Shown: piece by piece, positions 1 through 9,088 of the stretch
How the letters are laid out: every line of letters starts with the position of its first letter
How positions within the stretch are numbered: the first letter of the stretch is position 1
Origin: Ferrimonas balearica
GTDB lineage: Bacteria; Pseudomonadota; Gammaproteobacteria; Enterobacterales; Shewanellaceae
Assembly: GCF_019802055.1 (NCBI RefSeq)
Contig: NZ_JAHVHW010000007.1
Span: 1,017,403 to 1,081,402 of the forward strand
Length of the DNA stretch: 64,000 nt
Reading direction: 5' to 3'
The notes under the pieces: model-generated
Seen by the model: only the letters and a program-made list of their open reading frames with translations
Database searches by the model: none
Told to the model about the DNA's origin: nothing
Translations under genes and position numbers: made by a program

Positions 1-521
1 TGAAACTCCGGCAACGCCAACAGGGGGATCAGTGCCAGCATCGGGATCACCGCGATGTCCTGAAACAACAGCACAGAAAAGCCCGCACGGCCCCCTTCGG
101 TTTTGGTCAGCCCTTTTTCGTTCAGGGTTTGCAGCACAATCGCGGTGGAAGAGAGAGCGAGGATCAGGCCGATGGTCAGTGCCACAGACCAGTACAGATC
201 AAACATCAGCCCAACACCAAAGATGGCAGCGGTGGTCAGCCCGACCTGAAGCCCGCCCAGACCAAGGAGCTTGCCGCGCATCTGCCACAACATCCGTGGC
301 TCCAGTTCGAGCCCCACCAGGAACAGCATCATCACCACACCGAACTCCGCGAAGTGCTGAAGGGTGGCGGTTTCTGAACCCACAAGGCCCATCAGAGGCC
401 CCAGTACCACTCCGGCTATCAGGTAGCCGAGCACCGACCCGAGACCAAAGCGATTGGCCAGGGGAACGGCGATGACCGCCGCCACCAGATAGATAAAGGC
501 GTAAAGGAGGATCCCGGTCAT
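1..521 (-). CDS. kefC: KefB/KefC-type K+ efflux antiporter, N-terminal part (cut by window edge)
   Basis: The minus strand reads from an ATG at 521 through 173 codons without a stop to the window edge, so only the N-terminal membrane domain is visible. It starts [16 protein letters not shown] and shows successive hydrophobic helices, with [26 protein letters not shown] and [12 protein letters not shown], all typical of CPA2 monovalent cation:proton antiporters of the Kef family. These inner-membrane proteins release K+ in exchange for H+ and are normally held closed by glutathione and opened by glutathione adducts. The start overlaps the stop of the upstream flavodoxin-fold gene by four bases (ATGA), as in kefFC operons. 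KefB versus KefC cannot be separated here because the C-terminal RCK/TrkA-N domain lies outside the window; the KefF-type partner favours KefC. Confidence 0.88.
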   Translation of the reverse strand, partial: MTGILLYAFIYLVAAVIAVPLANRFGLGSVLGYLIAGVVLGPLMGLVGSETATLQHFAEFGVVMMLFLVGLELEPRMLWQMRGKLLGLGGLQVGLTTAAIFGVGLMFDLYWSVALTIGLILALSSTAIVLQTLNEKGLTKTEGGRAGFSVLLFQDIAVIPMLALIPLLALPEF

Positions 522-1132
522 GACTGCGCCTCCAGAATTTCATTGAGAGTATCCGCCTGGCTTGCACTGCTGATATCCAGCCGGTGTTCGGACAGCCGTT
601 TCATCAATTCCACAAATTGTTGTCTGTGGGGCTCTAAACGCTGCTCCTCCACGGCGGTTCTTGCCCCGTAAAGCGCAAAGGGAGGCAGGTAGTGCATATG
701 GCAGAGATTGGCGGTCATCTCCAGAGGGCGCAGCAACTCCCGTAAGGTGTATCGGTTATAGCCCTGAGCATCATAGGCCCCCGCTTTGGCGCCGGTACTG
801 ACGGCACAGAAGAACAGTTTGTCCTTGAGCGCCAGCCCTTTGTGGCCGTAAGCAAAGTTGTACTCCAGCACCAGATCCTGCCACTCCTTCAGGATGGCGG
901 GCGTCGAATACCAGTAGATAGGGTGAAGAAACACGATGACATCGTGATCCATCAGTCGCTGCTGCTCGCGGGCGGTGTTGATCTCCAGCGTTGGGTACTC
1001 GGCATAGAGATCCACAAGGGTGACATTGGGCAGGGTCATGATCGCCCTGGCCAGTGACAGGGTGACCTCTGAGTGTTGCTGTGCCGGGTGGGCAAACAGC
1101 ACCAGTATTCGGCGGGGAGTGGGAGTGTCCAT
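518..1132 (-). CDS. kefF: KefF-like NAD(P)H oxidoreductase, ancillary protein of the K+ efflux system
   Basis: A 204-residue flavodoxin-like protein of the NQO/KefF family. The FMN-binding start of the fold is seen as RILVLFAHP (about residues 8-16), and the family motif [17 protein letters not shown] lies near residues 70-86, followed by [13 protein letters not shown]. These segments match the pattern of E. coli KefF (WQHPMQWYSIPPLLK, WAYGHGGTAL). In that system KefF binds the cytoplasmic side of KefC, is needed for full efflux activity, and also reduces quinones. I chose ATG 1132; an upstream in-frame TTG at 1171 would add 13 residues outside the family alignment. There is no strong Shine-Dalgarno. 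The stop overlaps the antiporter start, so the pair is translationally coupled. Confidence 0.87.
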   Translation of the reverse strand: MDTPTPRRILVLFAHPAQQHSEVTLSLARAIMTLPNVTLVDLYAEYPTLEINTAREQQRLMDHDVIVFLHPIYWYSTPAILKEWQDLVLEYNFAYGHKGLALKDKLFFCAVSTGAKAGAYDAQGYNRYTLRELLRPLEMTANLCHMHYLPPFALYGARTAVEEQRLEPHRQQFVELMKRLSEHRLDISSASQADTLNEILEAQS

Positions 1133-1245
1133 GGCGCACTTTGTGGTTGGATGGTTGGGGTGCTGCCCCAATAGGGACGGCGCTAATAAGTCATTAAAAA
1201 GTAGCGGTAAAACAAATTGGGTCCCTTGAGTATCGTCACAAAGTT

Positions 1246-1269
1246 GGGGCCAGCAAAGTGGCTGGCCCC
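1246..1269 (-). terminator. Probable terminator hairpin
   Basis: A perfect 9-bp stem (GGGGCCAGC / GCTGGCCCC) with a six-base loop lies just beyond the stop of the minus-strand gene at 1279. On the minus strand only a short T-run follows (AACTTTG), so termination may be weak. Confidence 0.5.
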
Positions 1270-1278
1270 GAAAAAGTG

Positions 1279-1719
1279 TTAACCGGCTTGCTGTTGCCAG
1301 TACGCCAGTCGAGCGGTGGGGTCGCTCATCAGGGATTGGCAGGGGCCTTTATAACGTCCCATCAGGGTGCCCAGTGAGCGGGCATCCGGCATCTCGGCCC
1401 TCATGGAGGATTGTGCGGCAAGGATCCGCTGCGTCACGCTGTCAGCATCGAGTCGACTCTGGGCCAGAGTGCGGGCCTGTTCGGCAGATTCTGCAAGGCG
1501 ACCGGCGACCGCTGCCATTTGCGGGACATCCATCCCCGCCAGAGTTTGGGCGCTGAGATCGTAATACGCGGCGCACTGAATGGCCTCGTCGACCCAACGG
1601 CTTTCCGCCGTTTGCGCCTGAGGCGCGTTTTGTTGAGGACTCATGCCTCGCAATACCACAAAGCTGATGGCCAGCGCGGCAACGACAAATACGAGAGTGA
1701 ACAGAGTAGTTTTGGACAT
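1279..1719 (-). CDS. Hypothetical membrane-anchored protein
   Basis: 146 residues with one N-terminal hydrophobic segment (about residues 5-24, LFTLVFVVAALAISFVVL) and short positively charged N-terminus, so it is probably an inner-membrane anchored protein with a periplasmic domain. The rest is helical and Ala/Gln-rich, with two Cys (ECAAY-like IQCAAYY near 50 and GPCQSL near 128) that could form a disulfide. The start ATG at 1719 has a good AGGAAGG 5 bases upstream. It is monocistronic: the kef genes lie beyond a hairpin, and the channel gene at 1847 is divergent. I recognise no family and assign no function. Confidence 0.7.
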   Translation of the reverse strand: MSKTTLFTLVFVVAALAISFVVLRGMSPQQNAPQAQTAESRWVDEAIQCAAYYDLSAQTLAGMDVPQMAAVAGRLAESAEQARTLAQSRLDADSVTQRILAAQSSMRAEMPDARSLGTLMGRYKGPCQSLMSDPTARLAYWQQQAG

Positions 1720-1846
1720 ATGGCCTTCCTGGGCGTGATTTATGTCACAAAGTTAAACAAGCCAACGGAGGAGATCAAACACTGGTATTCAGACAGGGCT
1801 GCCGCCTACACTGAATCGATGTAGATCAGGGACTTTGGGGGCTGAA

Positions 1847-3604
1847 ATGTGGCGCAGTGTATTGTTCGCATTATCGTTTTTCTGTGTGGCGGCCACAGCG
1901 GAGGAAGCGGCACCCGCAGCGCCGCCCTCCTACGACTTTGCGGCCGAGAGAGCAGCGGTACTGGCGGACATCGAGAGCACCAGTAAACGGGTCGACCGCA
2001 TCGAGGCGAACTGGAAGAAAACCGAGTCGGAGATGGGGCGGGATCTGCTTCAGCAGCAGGTGGTGGCGGATACCCTTTCTATGAGCCGGCGGGTGGATGC
2101 CTTTCTTGATGAGGTCAACAAAGCGAACATCCCCGAGGTTCAGAAGGATGGTGTCGCCGTACTCAGGGCAGAGAACGAGTTTCTTCAATCCCGTCTGGAG
2201 CTGGCGGCCTCGGATCTTCGCAGTCTTTATGAGTTGTACGAACAAGCACAACCGGACAAGCAACTGCTGGTGCTGCTCAATATCAATGACTTCTACTCCT
2301 ACATGAACTGGCTGCTTGGCGAGCGTCAACAAAATCTGGCGATGATGGCGGGGTGGGGGGTCGATATCAAAGCGGAGCGACGCAAGTTGAATCGGGAGAT
2401 CACCCGTTACGCCGAATTTATGGCCTCTTACCTGCGAGCCAGCGCGCGGCAGAAAGAGCTGCTCAAACTGGAGCTGAAAACTCTGCCCGCCGACGCCCGA
2501 AGCGCCTTTGAAAGCCAGGTGGCCACACAGGACCGATTGGTAAAAAGCGCCGTTGGTAACCTCAAAGAGTTGCTGGTTCTGATGGAAGCGCAACAGCTTC
2601 CGGTTGAGCAGTACAACGAACTGATCTTCAAGGCCACCGGGAACCTGGCGGAAGCGGTCGTCAGTGTGGGGGCGATGCGTACCGTGCTGATCGGGATGTG
2701 GGAAGATGCGGGAAATTGGTTCAAAACCAACATCGGCGGCATCCTGTCCCGCATCGTATTGTTTTTCGCGCTAATGGGGGCTGCCGTGCTGTTGGGGCGT
2801 CTGGTGCGCCGGGGCATCTCCCGGGCGGTAACCCATAAGAAGGCCCGGTTCAGTGCGCTGGTGCAAGACTTTTTTATCACCATCGGTGGCAACCTGGTGG
2901 TGGTGATTGGTCTGCTGTTTGCCCTGGCTCAGGTAGGGTGGGATCTTACGCCAGTACTGACCGGTCTGGGTGTGGCCGGCATCGTGATCGGCTTTGCCCT
3001 GCAGGATACCCTCTCCAACTTTGCCTCTGGGATGATGATTCTGATCTACCGGCCCTTTGATGTGGGGGACTACATTGAAGCCGGTGGGGTGGCGGGTAAG
3101 GTGGGCAAGATGAGTCTGGTCAACACCACCATCCGCACCTTCGATAACCAGGTCTTTATGGTGCCCAACGCGAAGATCTGGGGGGAAACCATAAAGAACA
3201 TCACCTCAGAGCGGATCCGCCGGGTCGATATGGTGTTTGGGGTGGCCTACACCGACAACGTGGAGCAGGTTGAGGAGATTCTCAATGAGATCGTGACCCA
3301 TCACCCCAGTGTGCTGAAAGCCCCGGAGCACGTCATCCGTCTGCACGTTCTCAATGAGTCCTCGGTGGACTTCATTGTTCGCCCTTGGGTGAAGACCGAC
3401 GACTACTGGGATGTGTACTGGGACATTACGCGGGAAGTGAAGGTACGATTCGACCGGGAGGGGATTACCATTCCATTCCCGCAGCGGGAACTTCACGTGC
3501 ACACCATTACGCCCCCTCCGACGCTCCCCGAAGAGCCGGTGTCGCTGCAGCGCTCAGACACGGGTCTGCGAGCGGCAGGCGAGGGAGAGGATGGACTTCC
3601 CTAA
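1847..3604 (+). CDS. MscS-family mechanosensitive channel with long periplasmic coiled-coil N-terminus
   Basis: 585 residues from ATG 1847, preceded by a G-rich ribosome site; an in-frame TTG at 1835 would add four residues ahead of the signal peptide. Residues 1-20 are a signal peptide (SVLFALSFFCVAATA). About 21-285 is charged and helical with heptad character, likely a periplasmic coiled coil. Membrane helices follow near 298-320 and 341-366, then the MscS pore helix at about 373-395 (GLGVAGIVIGFALQDTLSNF) and the beta domain with YRPFDVGDYIEAGG and VPNAKIWGETIKN. MscS proteins open under membrane tension to release solutes during osmotic downshock. It is about twice the size of E. coli MscS (286 residues), so it belongs to the large MscS-like group rather than being an orthologue. 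A shared terminator follows. Confidence 0.88.
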   Translation: MWRSVLFALSFFCVAATAEEAAPAAPPSYDFAAERAAVLADIESTSKRVDRIEANWKKTESEMGRDLLQQQVVADTLSMSRRVDAFLDEVNKANIPEVQKDGVAVLRAENEFLQSRLELAASDLRSLYELYEQAQPDKQLLVLLNINDFYSYMNWLLGERQQNLAMMAGWGVDIKAERRKLNREITRYAEFMASYLRASARQKELLKLELKTLPADARSAFESQVATQDRLVKSAVGNLKELLVLMEAQQLPVEQYNELIFKATGNLAEAVVSVGAMRTVLIGMWEDAGNWFKTNIGGILSRIVLFFALMGAAVLLGRLVRRGISRAVTHKKARFSALVQDFFITIGGNLVVVIGLLFALAQVGWDLTPVLTGLGVAGIVIGFALQDTLSNFASGMMILIYRPFDVGDYIEAGGVAGKVGKMSLVNTTIRTFDNQVFMVPNAKIWGETIKNITSERIRRVDMVFGVAYTDNVEQVEEILNEIVTHHPSVLKAPEHVIRLHVLNESSVDFIVRPWVKTDDYWDVYWDITREVKVRFDREGITIPFPQRELHVHTITPPPTLPEEPVSLQRSDTGLRAAGEGEDGLP

Positions 3605-3607
3605 ACC

Positions 3608-3640
3608 AAAAAAGGCGGTGCATTGGCACCGCCTTTTTTA
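3608..3640. terminator. Bidirectional intrinsic terminator
   Basis: A-rich run, then the 8-bp stem GGCGGTGC / GCACCGCC with loop ATTG, then TTTTTT. It lies between the convergent channel gene and the gene ending at 3638 and can act in both directions. Confidence 0.85.
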
Positions 3641-3946
3641 TCGCTGATATCCCCGAATGATCTCGGTGACCTCAACGGAGTAGTGCTTATACCACCGGTC
3701 TTTGCCCATCGATTGGGCCACCCGGTGCTCGGCATCCTCTCGCCAGGCCAGGATGTCGGATTTGCTGTCCCAGTAGGAGAGGGCGATCTCCTCGTCCCCT
3801 TCCGTCAGCGCAACAAACTGTCGGCAACCAAACTGGCTCAGAGCACGCTCCCTCAGGGCGGCGGCAACAGCGACATACTCCGGGTCCAGTTGGGCCACCT
3901 TTGCGCGGAATATTACGACGTATCGGGCTTCGGGTTGCGGTTTCAT
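3638..3946 (-). CDS. Antibiotic biosynthesis monooxygenase (ABM)-fold protein
   Basis: 102 residues. The pattern YVVIFRAKVAQLDPEY...LRERALSQFGCRQF...EIALSYWDSKSDILAWR...H is that of small ABM/dimeric alpha-beta barrel proteins, in which two chains form a cavity that binds small aromatic or haem-like ligands. The bacterial group resembling this one usually lacks an assigned reaction. The start ATG is one base past the stop of the acyltransferase gene, so the two are probably co-transcribed, the ABM gene second. No signal peptide is present, so it should be cytoplasmic. Confidence 0.72.
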   Translation of the reverse strand: MKPQPEARYVVIFRAKVAQLDPEYVAVAAALRERALSQFGCRQFVALTEGDEEIALSYWDSKSDILAWREDAEHRVAQSMGKDRWYKHYSVEVTEIIRGYQR

Positions 3947-3947
3947 A

Positions 3948-4973
3948 TCAGGGCACCAGACGATTGATCAGCGGCAACCTGGTCAGTGCCGCAGTGAGTG
4001 CCCAAGCCACCAGCAGGGTGACCAGTGTGATCACCGGAATGGCGATAAGTGTGTGTCCGAACCACTGATAAACGCCGTTATCCAGGTTCCTGACCGGGAT
4101 CAGCAGAAGCGGATGGATAAGGTAGATCCCCAGGCTGTAGGTGGAGATGGAGGTGATCACCGTTTTGGCCTTGGCGCCGATGCGATCCGCATAGCACTGG
4201 GCCAGCACAAACAGCATGCCGCCAATCAACACGGTGTTCAGCGACTTGTAGCCCATAAATAGGGAGCTGTAGGCCCCCTTGGCCTCTGATGCGTACCAGC
4301 TGCCTACCAGGTTCAGGAATACCGAACCGAGCCCCAGTCCCAGCCATAACTTGAGCTGAGGTCGGTTGTCCCGGTTAAACAGATACCAGCCAAGCACTAG
4401 GTAGCCGGAGTAGAGCAGGATGTTCTGCCTTAGCGGCGTTTCTACCTTGAGCAGATGCATCAGAGTCAGCAGTAGCCAGGCGGCGATCAGCAGTTTGATG
4501 CGCTCCGGCTCCATCCGGTGAAGCAGTGGCGCCAGCAGCGGAATCACGAAATAGAGCGGGATAAAGTCGTAGAAGAACCAGAGGTGATACCACACCGGCT
4601 GATTCGGGGACGCTTCCAGAATCGCCAGGGTCTTTTCCGGTTGCCAGTGACCCAGCGCGAAGCCGCCTACAACGGCGTAGATGAGGGTCCAGCCAATAAA
4701 GGGGATCGCCACTTTACCCAAACGCCGTTGCAGGTAATGTCGGTTGTCAAAAGGGCGGGTGTCGGACAGCAGAAGGGCACCGCTGATCATCATAAATACC
4801 GGCACTGCCCAGCGGCTTATCGCATTGATGCTGACGGCACCAAACCATTGGCCCATTGGGATCTGACCATACAGCTCGCGCAGCGGGCCCAGAACATGAA
4901 TAGCGATAACGGCGATGGCGGCGATAAACCGTAAAAGATGGATATAGAAGATGTCAGGGCGGCGAGCGCTCAT
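3948..4973 (-). CDS. Acyltransferase family 3 membrane protein (OafA/WecH-like)
   Basis: 341 residues with about ten predicted membrane helices. The N-terminus has the Acyl_transf_3 signature: IHLLRFIAAIAVIAIH (about residues 11-26, with the catalytic-type His in the first helix) and WAVPVFMMISGALLL (55-69). These integral inner-membrane enzymes O-acylate, commonly O-acetylate, cell-surface glycans such as O-antigen or enterobacterial common antigen. Size and helix pattern are closest to WecH-type proteins, but no polysaccharide locus surrounds it, so the substrate is unknown. ATG 4973 has AGGAAG about seven bases upstream. It leads a two-gene transcript with the ABM gene. Confidence 0.83.
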   Translation of the reverse strand: MSARRPDIFYIHLLRFIAAIAVIAIHVLGPLRELYGQIPMGQWFGAVSINAISRWAVPVFMMISGALLLSDTRPFDNRHYLQRRLGKVAIPFIGWTLIYAVVGGFALGHWQPEKTLAILEASPNQPVWYHLWFFYDFIPLYFVIPLLAPLLHRMEPERIKLLIAAWLLLTLMHLLKVETPLRQNILLYSGYLVLGWYLFNRDNRPQLKLWLGLGLGSVFLNLVGSWYASEAKGAYSSLFMGYKSLNTVLIGGMLFVLAQCYADRIGAKAKTVITSISTYSLGIYLIHPLLLIPVRNLDNGVYQWFGHTLIAIPVITLVTLLVAWALTAALTRLPLINRLVP

Positions 4974-5055
4974 GCTGTCTTCCTTGAGCGATTAGGGGGG
5001 GTTCTATCCTACTGGCTGATAGAGCAAAAGGCGACCGGGGGAACCCACGGGGCAT

Positions 5056-5085
5056 AAAAAAACGCCACCTAGGGGAAAGGCGGCG
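5056..5085 (-). terminator. Intrinsic terminator upstream of the acyltransferase gene
   Basis: Read on the minus strand: CGCCGCC, loop TTTCCCCTA, GGTGGCG (7 bp with one G-T pair), then seven T. There is no annotated gene directly upstream of it, so it may end a short RNA made from the 5085-5245 interval. Confidence 0.7.
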
Positions 5086-5245
5086 CCAAAAGGGAATAAT
5101 GACTCAAGGATAAATCGATTGCAGGGATGTGACTTATCTGTTTTCTGAGACCCGAGCTCTGAGAGAAAAGTTCATCGTTGGCAGAAAAAAATTGAGCTCA
5201 TGCACTAACTGGCTGTATATCCATCGATTAGCTGGCAACAGGCCC

Positions 5246-5274
5246 AAAAAAAAACCGCCCTGAGACAGAGCGGT
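5246..5274 (-). terminator. Intrinsic terminator downstream of the chemotaxis receptor
   Basis: Minus strand: ACCGC, 11-base loop, GCGGT followed by nine T. It is 128 bases beyond the receptor stop, an unusually long distance for a simple 3' end. Confidence 0.75.
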
Positions 5275-5380
5275 AAACAAGAACGATGATTGGTTCCCAA
5301 GCACGCATTGCTGCTTGCGTAACCTTTGAGACCGGGCTTTGAAGGGCAGGTTCAATGCCGTTCCGGCATTTGTCCCACCC

Positions 5381-5396
5381 CGTGATCCGGATCACG
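5381..5396. repeat. 16-bp perfect palindrome
   Basis: CGTGATCCGGATCACG is self-complementary. It lies five bases beyond the receptor stop codon. It could be a hairpin at the 3' end of that mRNA or a dimeric regulator site; it has no T-run and is not a standard terminator. Confidence 0.6.
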
Positions 5397-5401
5397 CGTT
5401 C

Positions 5402-6871
5402 TCAGATTTTCAGGCCCATCAGCTGCTGCTGCATGCCGTTAGCGGTGGTGAGTACGCTCTGACTGGCCTGTACCGATTCCACTGCCGACTGCTCCAACTC
5501 ATGGGACTGGTTGCGGATCTGCATCAGGTTGCCCGCGATCTCATTGGCTACGCTGCTCTGTTGCTCTGCGGCCGTCGCAATCTGGCTGCTCATGGCAAAC
5601 ACCTTGTCGGAGTGCTGAGCGATCTGCATCAGGTCCTGACCGGCGCGACTGACCAGAGTCTGACCCTGTTCCGCACGTTCGACCGTACGGCCCATCAGGG
5701 TCTCCAAGTTGCGGGTGCCCCCCTGCAACTCTTCGATCATCTTCTGGATCTCGACGGTGGCGGCCTGAGTCCGGCCGGCGAGGGAGCGAACTTCGTCCGC
5801 CACAACCGCAAAGCCGCGGCCCTGATGTCCGGCACGGGCTGCCTCGATGGCGGCGTTGAGGGCCAGCAGGTTGGTTTGTTCGGAGATGCCGTTGATGGTG
5901 GTGACTACCGCATCGATGCGATCCGCATTGGTGTTGACCTGGCTGACCGCACTGGAGGCGCTGTGTACCTCTGACACCAGTTGTTCAATGGTGGCGATGG
6001 TGGTTTGGATCTGGCTATGGCCGCTCTCCGCGTCCTTGCTCGCCTGCCGGGTTTCCACCGAGGTCTGCTCGGCATGATTGGCCACTTCACGCACCGTTGC
6101 CGTCATCTCCTCCATGGCGGACGCAAGGGTGTCCAGATGCAGCCGCTGATCCACAGCGAGTTCCTTACTGGTGCTGGCCTGATTCTCCAGGGAGCGGGAG
6201 GCGGATTGCATCTTTTCCGAAACCACACGAAGGTCACGCACTACCGTCTGGCGCGTGGCGATCAAGGCATCGATGTGGTGCGCCAGCGGGCGGAGGTCAT
6301 CACGCCCCGGGTGAAAGTTCATCCGGACCGTCAAATCGTTGTTGACCGCCTTACCCATGATCTCCTGCATAAAGTGCAGGCTGCCGGTGATAAAGCAGCG
6401 CACGGTATAGGAGACATACAGGGTGAGAAGTACCACGGCGAAGATGGCGACCAACAACACCCGGTGCTCTGCGATCACCCCTTCGGCGTTTGATCTTGGA
6501 TGGCTGTACTGCAGATAGAGTCCGGGGACGATCTCAGCACTGTAGTGCTGAAGTCCGTTTCGGGTTACCAGTTGACCCGGAGGAACCAGGCTTGGATCCC
6601 CCTGCTTCAGGATCTGCCCGTTTTGCAGGCTGGCAACCAGTCGGTCCCGGTTATCACTGTCCAGATGGGCAAAGAGGGCAGCCTGATCCCGGGTTTTTCC
6701 AACCAGGGATTGTTCCTGGCTGGCATAGGTGGCGTCGATGTCCGCCTGAATAAACAGGGCGGTAAACACCAGCAGCGCGACGATGGGGGTGACCGAGATC
6801 AGCAGCAGCTTCTCTTTGATGGTCAGGCGGATAAGATAGGGGTCCCAGATACCGGGTTTGCTTTGCTTCAT
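5402..6871 (-). CDS. Methyl-accepting chemotaxis protein
   Basis: 489 residues. A first membrane helix lies near 21-41 ([19 protein letters not shown]), a small periplasmic sensor at about 42-138, a second helix near 140-160 ([16 protein letters not shown]), then a HAMP-like linker and the cytoplasmic signalling domain. The signalling hairpin tip is clear: [20 protein letters not shown] followed by [18 protein letters not shown] (about residues 330-370). Such receptors form arrays with CheA and CheW and control flagellar rotation. The sensor domain is only about 95 residues and I recognise no known ligand motif. No CheR/CheB-binding pentapeptide is seen at the C-terminus (ends QQLMGLKI). No other chemotaxis gene is nearby, as is common for orphan receptors. 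Confidence 0.93.
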   Translation of the reverse strand: MKQSKPGIWDPYLIRLTIKEKLLLISVTPIVALLVFTALFIQADIDATYASQEQSLVGKTRDQAALFAHLDSDNRDRLVASLQNGQILKQGDPSLVPPGQLVTRNGLQHYSAEIVPGLYLQYSHPRSNAEGVIAEHRVLLVAIFAVVLLTLYVSYTVRCFITGSLHFMQEIMGKAVNNDLTVRMNFHPGRDDLRPLAHHIDALIATRQTVVRDLRVVSEKMQSASRSLENQASTSKELAVDQRLHLDTLASAMEEMTATVREVANHAEQTSVETRQASKDAESGHSQIQTTIATIEQLVSEVHSASSAVSQVNTNADRIDAVVTTINGISEQTNLLALNAAIEAARAGHQGRGFAVVADEVRSLAGRTQAATVEIQKMIEELQGGTRNLETLMGRTVERAEQGQTLVSRAGQDLMQIAQHSDKVFAMSSQIATAAEQQSSVANEIAGNLMQIRNQSHELEQSAVESVQASQSVLTTANGMQQQLMGLKI

Positions 6872-6977
6872 GCGGTGCTCGATGCGGGAAAATCGGTTCA
6901 GCGTCCTAAGTCGGCGTTGGCCAAAAAAACTTTAAATACGCTTGGATGCTGAAGGTAAAACTGAGGAGAACATCACA

Positions 6978-7961
6978 ATGCCGCACGCTTCTGATGAAAT
7001 GGTCAGTATGAAGGTTTGGTACGGGGAGGGTGGGATGCTGAAAACCCAACACTGCCCAATACCAGAGCCAGAGCCTGGCCAGGTACGTATCCGGGTGGCG
7101 GCGTGTGGAGTTAACCGGGCTGATTTGCTTCAGGTGGCCGGTCACTATCCGCCACCTCCCGGTGCGCCGGAACATTTGGGCCTCGAAGTGTCGGGGGTCG
7201 TGGAGCACGGTGCCGGGGCCTTTCAGGCAGGTGACCGGGTGATGGCCTTGCTTGCCGGCGGCGGATACGCCGAGTATGTGTGCGTGGATGCGGGGTCGGT
7301 TCTGCCCATCCCCAACGGGATGAGTTTTGCCGAGGCGGCGGCGATTCCGGAGGCCTTTGTCACGGCCTATCAGTGCCTGTTTGAGGTGGGCCAACTTAAG
7401 ACCCAAGAGCGGGTGTTGATCCACGCTGGCGCATCCGGGGTAGGCACGGCGGCCATACAGCTGGCGAAAGCGAGTGGCGCTTGGGTGGCGGTAACCTGCG
7501 GTACTGAAGAGAAAGCCGAGTTGTGCCAAAGCCTGGGGGCGGATGAGGTCATCCTCTATCGGAACCAGGATTTTACCGAGGTGTTTAAGGGCATTGATCT
7601 GGTGCTGGACCCGGTAGGCGGTGATTACCTCAATCGTAACCTGAAAGTGATGGCGACCGACGGACGGCTTGTGCAGATCGCGATGATGGGCGGACGGCGT
7701 ACTGAGATCGATCTGGCGCTGCTGCTCGCGAAACGATTAACGCTGCGTGGCTCAACCCTGAGAAGCCAGAGCCAGCCGGTCAAAACCCGATTGGTACAAG
7801 GGTTCTGGCAGCGCTTTGGTAACGGGTTTGCGCAGGGGCGGATCGCCCCGGTTCTGGACAGCCGCTATGATTTTGAATCGGCGCCTCAAGCGCATCAGCG
7901 CATGAGTGGCAACGCCAACTCGGGGAAGTTGGTGCTTGAACGTGCTTCAGAAAGTGGGTGA
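6978..7961 (+). CDS. Zinc-independent NADPH:quinone oxidoreductase family (MDR superfamily)
   Basis: 327 residues from ATG 6978, preceded by GAGGAG. It has the GroES-like N-terminal fold (VRIRVAACGVNRADLLQVAGHYPPPPG, residues about 35-60; HLGLEVSGVV) and the Rossmann nucleotide-binding segment LIHAGASGVGTAAIQLAK (about 145-162), whose AxxGVG pattern is that of NADPH-dependent quinone reductases. The zinc ligands of true alcohol dehydrogenases are absent. The YPPPPG/PEHLGLEVSG pattern places it with the PIG3-type NAD(P)H quinone oxidoreductases, which reduce quinones by one- or two-electron steps in the cytoplasm. It appears monocistronic, divergent from the receptor gene. Confidence 0.88.
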   Translation: MPHASDEMVSMKVWYGEGGMLKTQHCPIPEPEPGQVRIRVAACGVNRADLLQVAGHYPPPPGAPEHLGLEVSGVVEHGAGAFQAGDRVMALLAGGGYAEYVCVDAGSVLPIPNGMSFAEAAAIPEAFVTAYQCLFEVGQLKTQERVLIHAGASGVGTAAIQLAKASGAWVAVTCGTEEKAELCQSLGADEVILYRNQDFTEVFKGIDLVLDPVGGDYLNRNLKVMATDGRLVQIAMMGGRRTEIDLALLLAKRLTLRGSTLRSQSQPVKTRLVQGFWQRFGNGFAQGRIAPVLDSRYDFESAPQAHQRMSGNANSGKLVLERASESG

Positions 7962-7976
7962 TATTACGCGCAAACT

Positions 7977-9078
<1,102 letters not shown>

Positions 9079-9088
9079 GGGGTGAACG

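Larger units (their letters stand above)
4974..5401. other. 428-bp intergenic region with two minus-strand terminators
   Basis: No convincing protein gene. The region lies between the chemotaxis receptor (ending at 5402) and the acyltransferase start (4973), both on the minus strand. It holds, from right to left, a 16-bp perfect palindrome at 5381-5396, a small hairpin AATGCCG/CGGCATT at 5354-5370, a strong terminator at 5246-5274 and a second terminator at 5056-5085. An open frame at 5134-5355 (73 codons) lacks a ribosome site and family resemblance. Two successive terminators with over 150 bases between them suggest separate short transcripts, possibly small RNAs. Confidence 0.6.

Noticed and set aside
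5134-5355. 73-codon minus-strand frame in the intergenic region
   Set aside because: No ribosome site, crosses a strong terminator, no recognisable protein features.
5246-5401. Cyclic-di-GMP riboswitch (GTGGGAC-like element beside a receptor gene)
   Set aside because: Only a short resemblance (GGGTGGGAC on the minus strand) at the 3' end of the receptor gene, wrong position and without the rest of the consensus.
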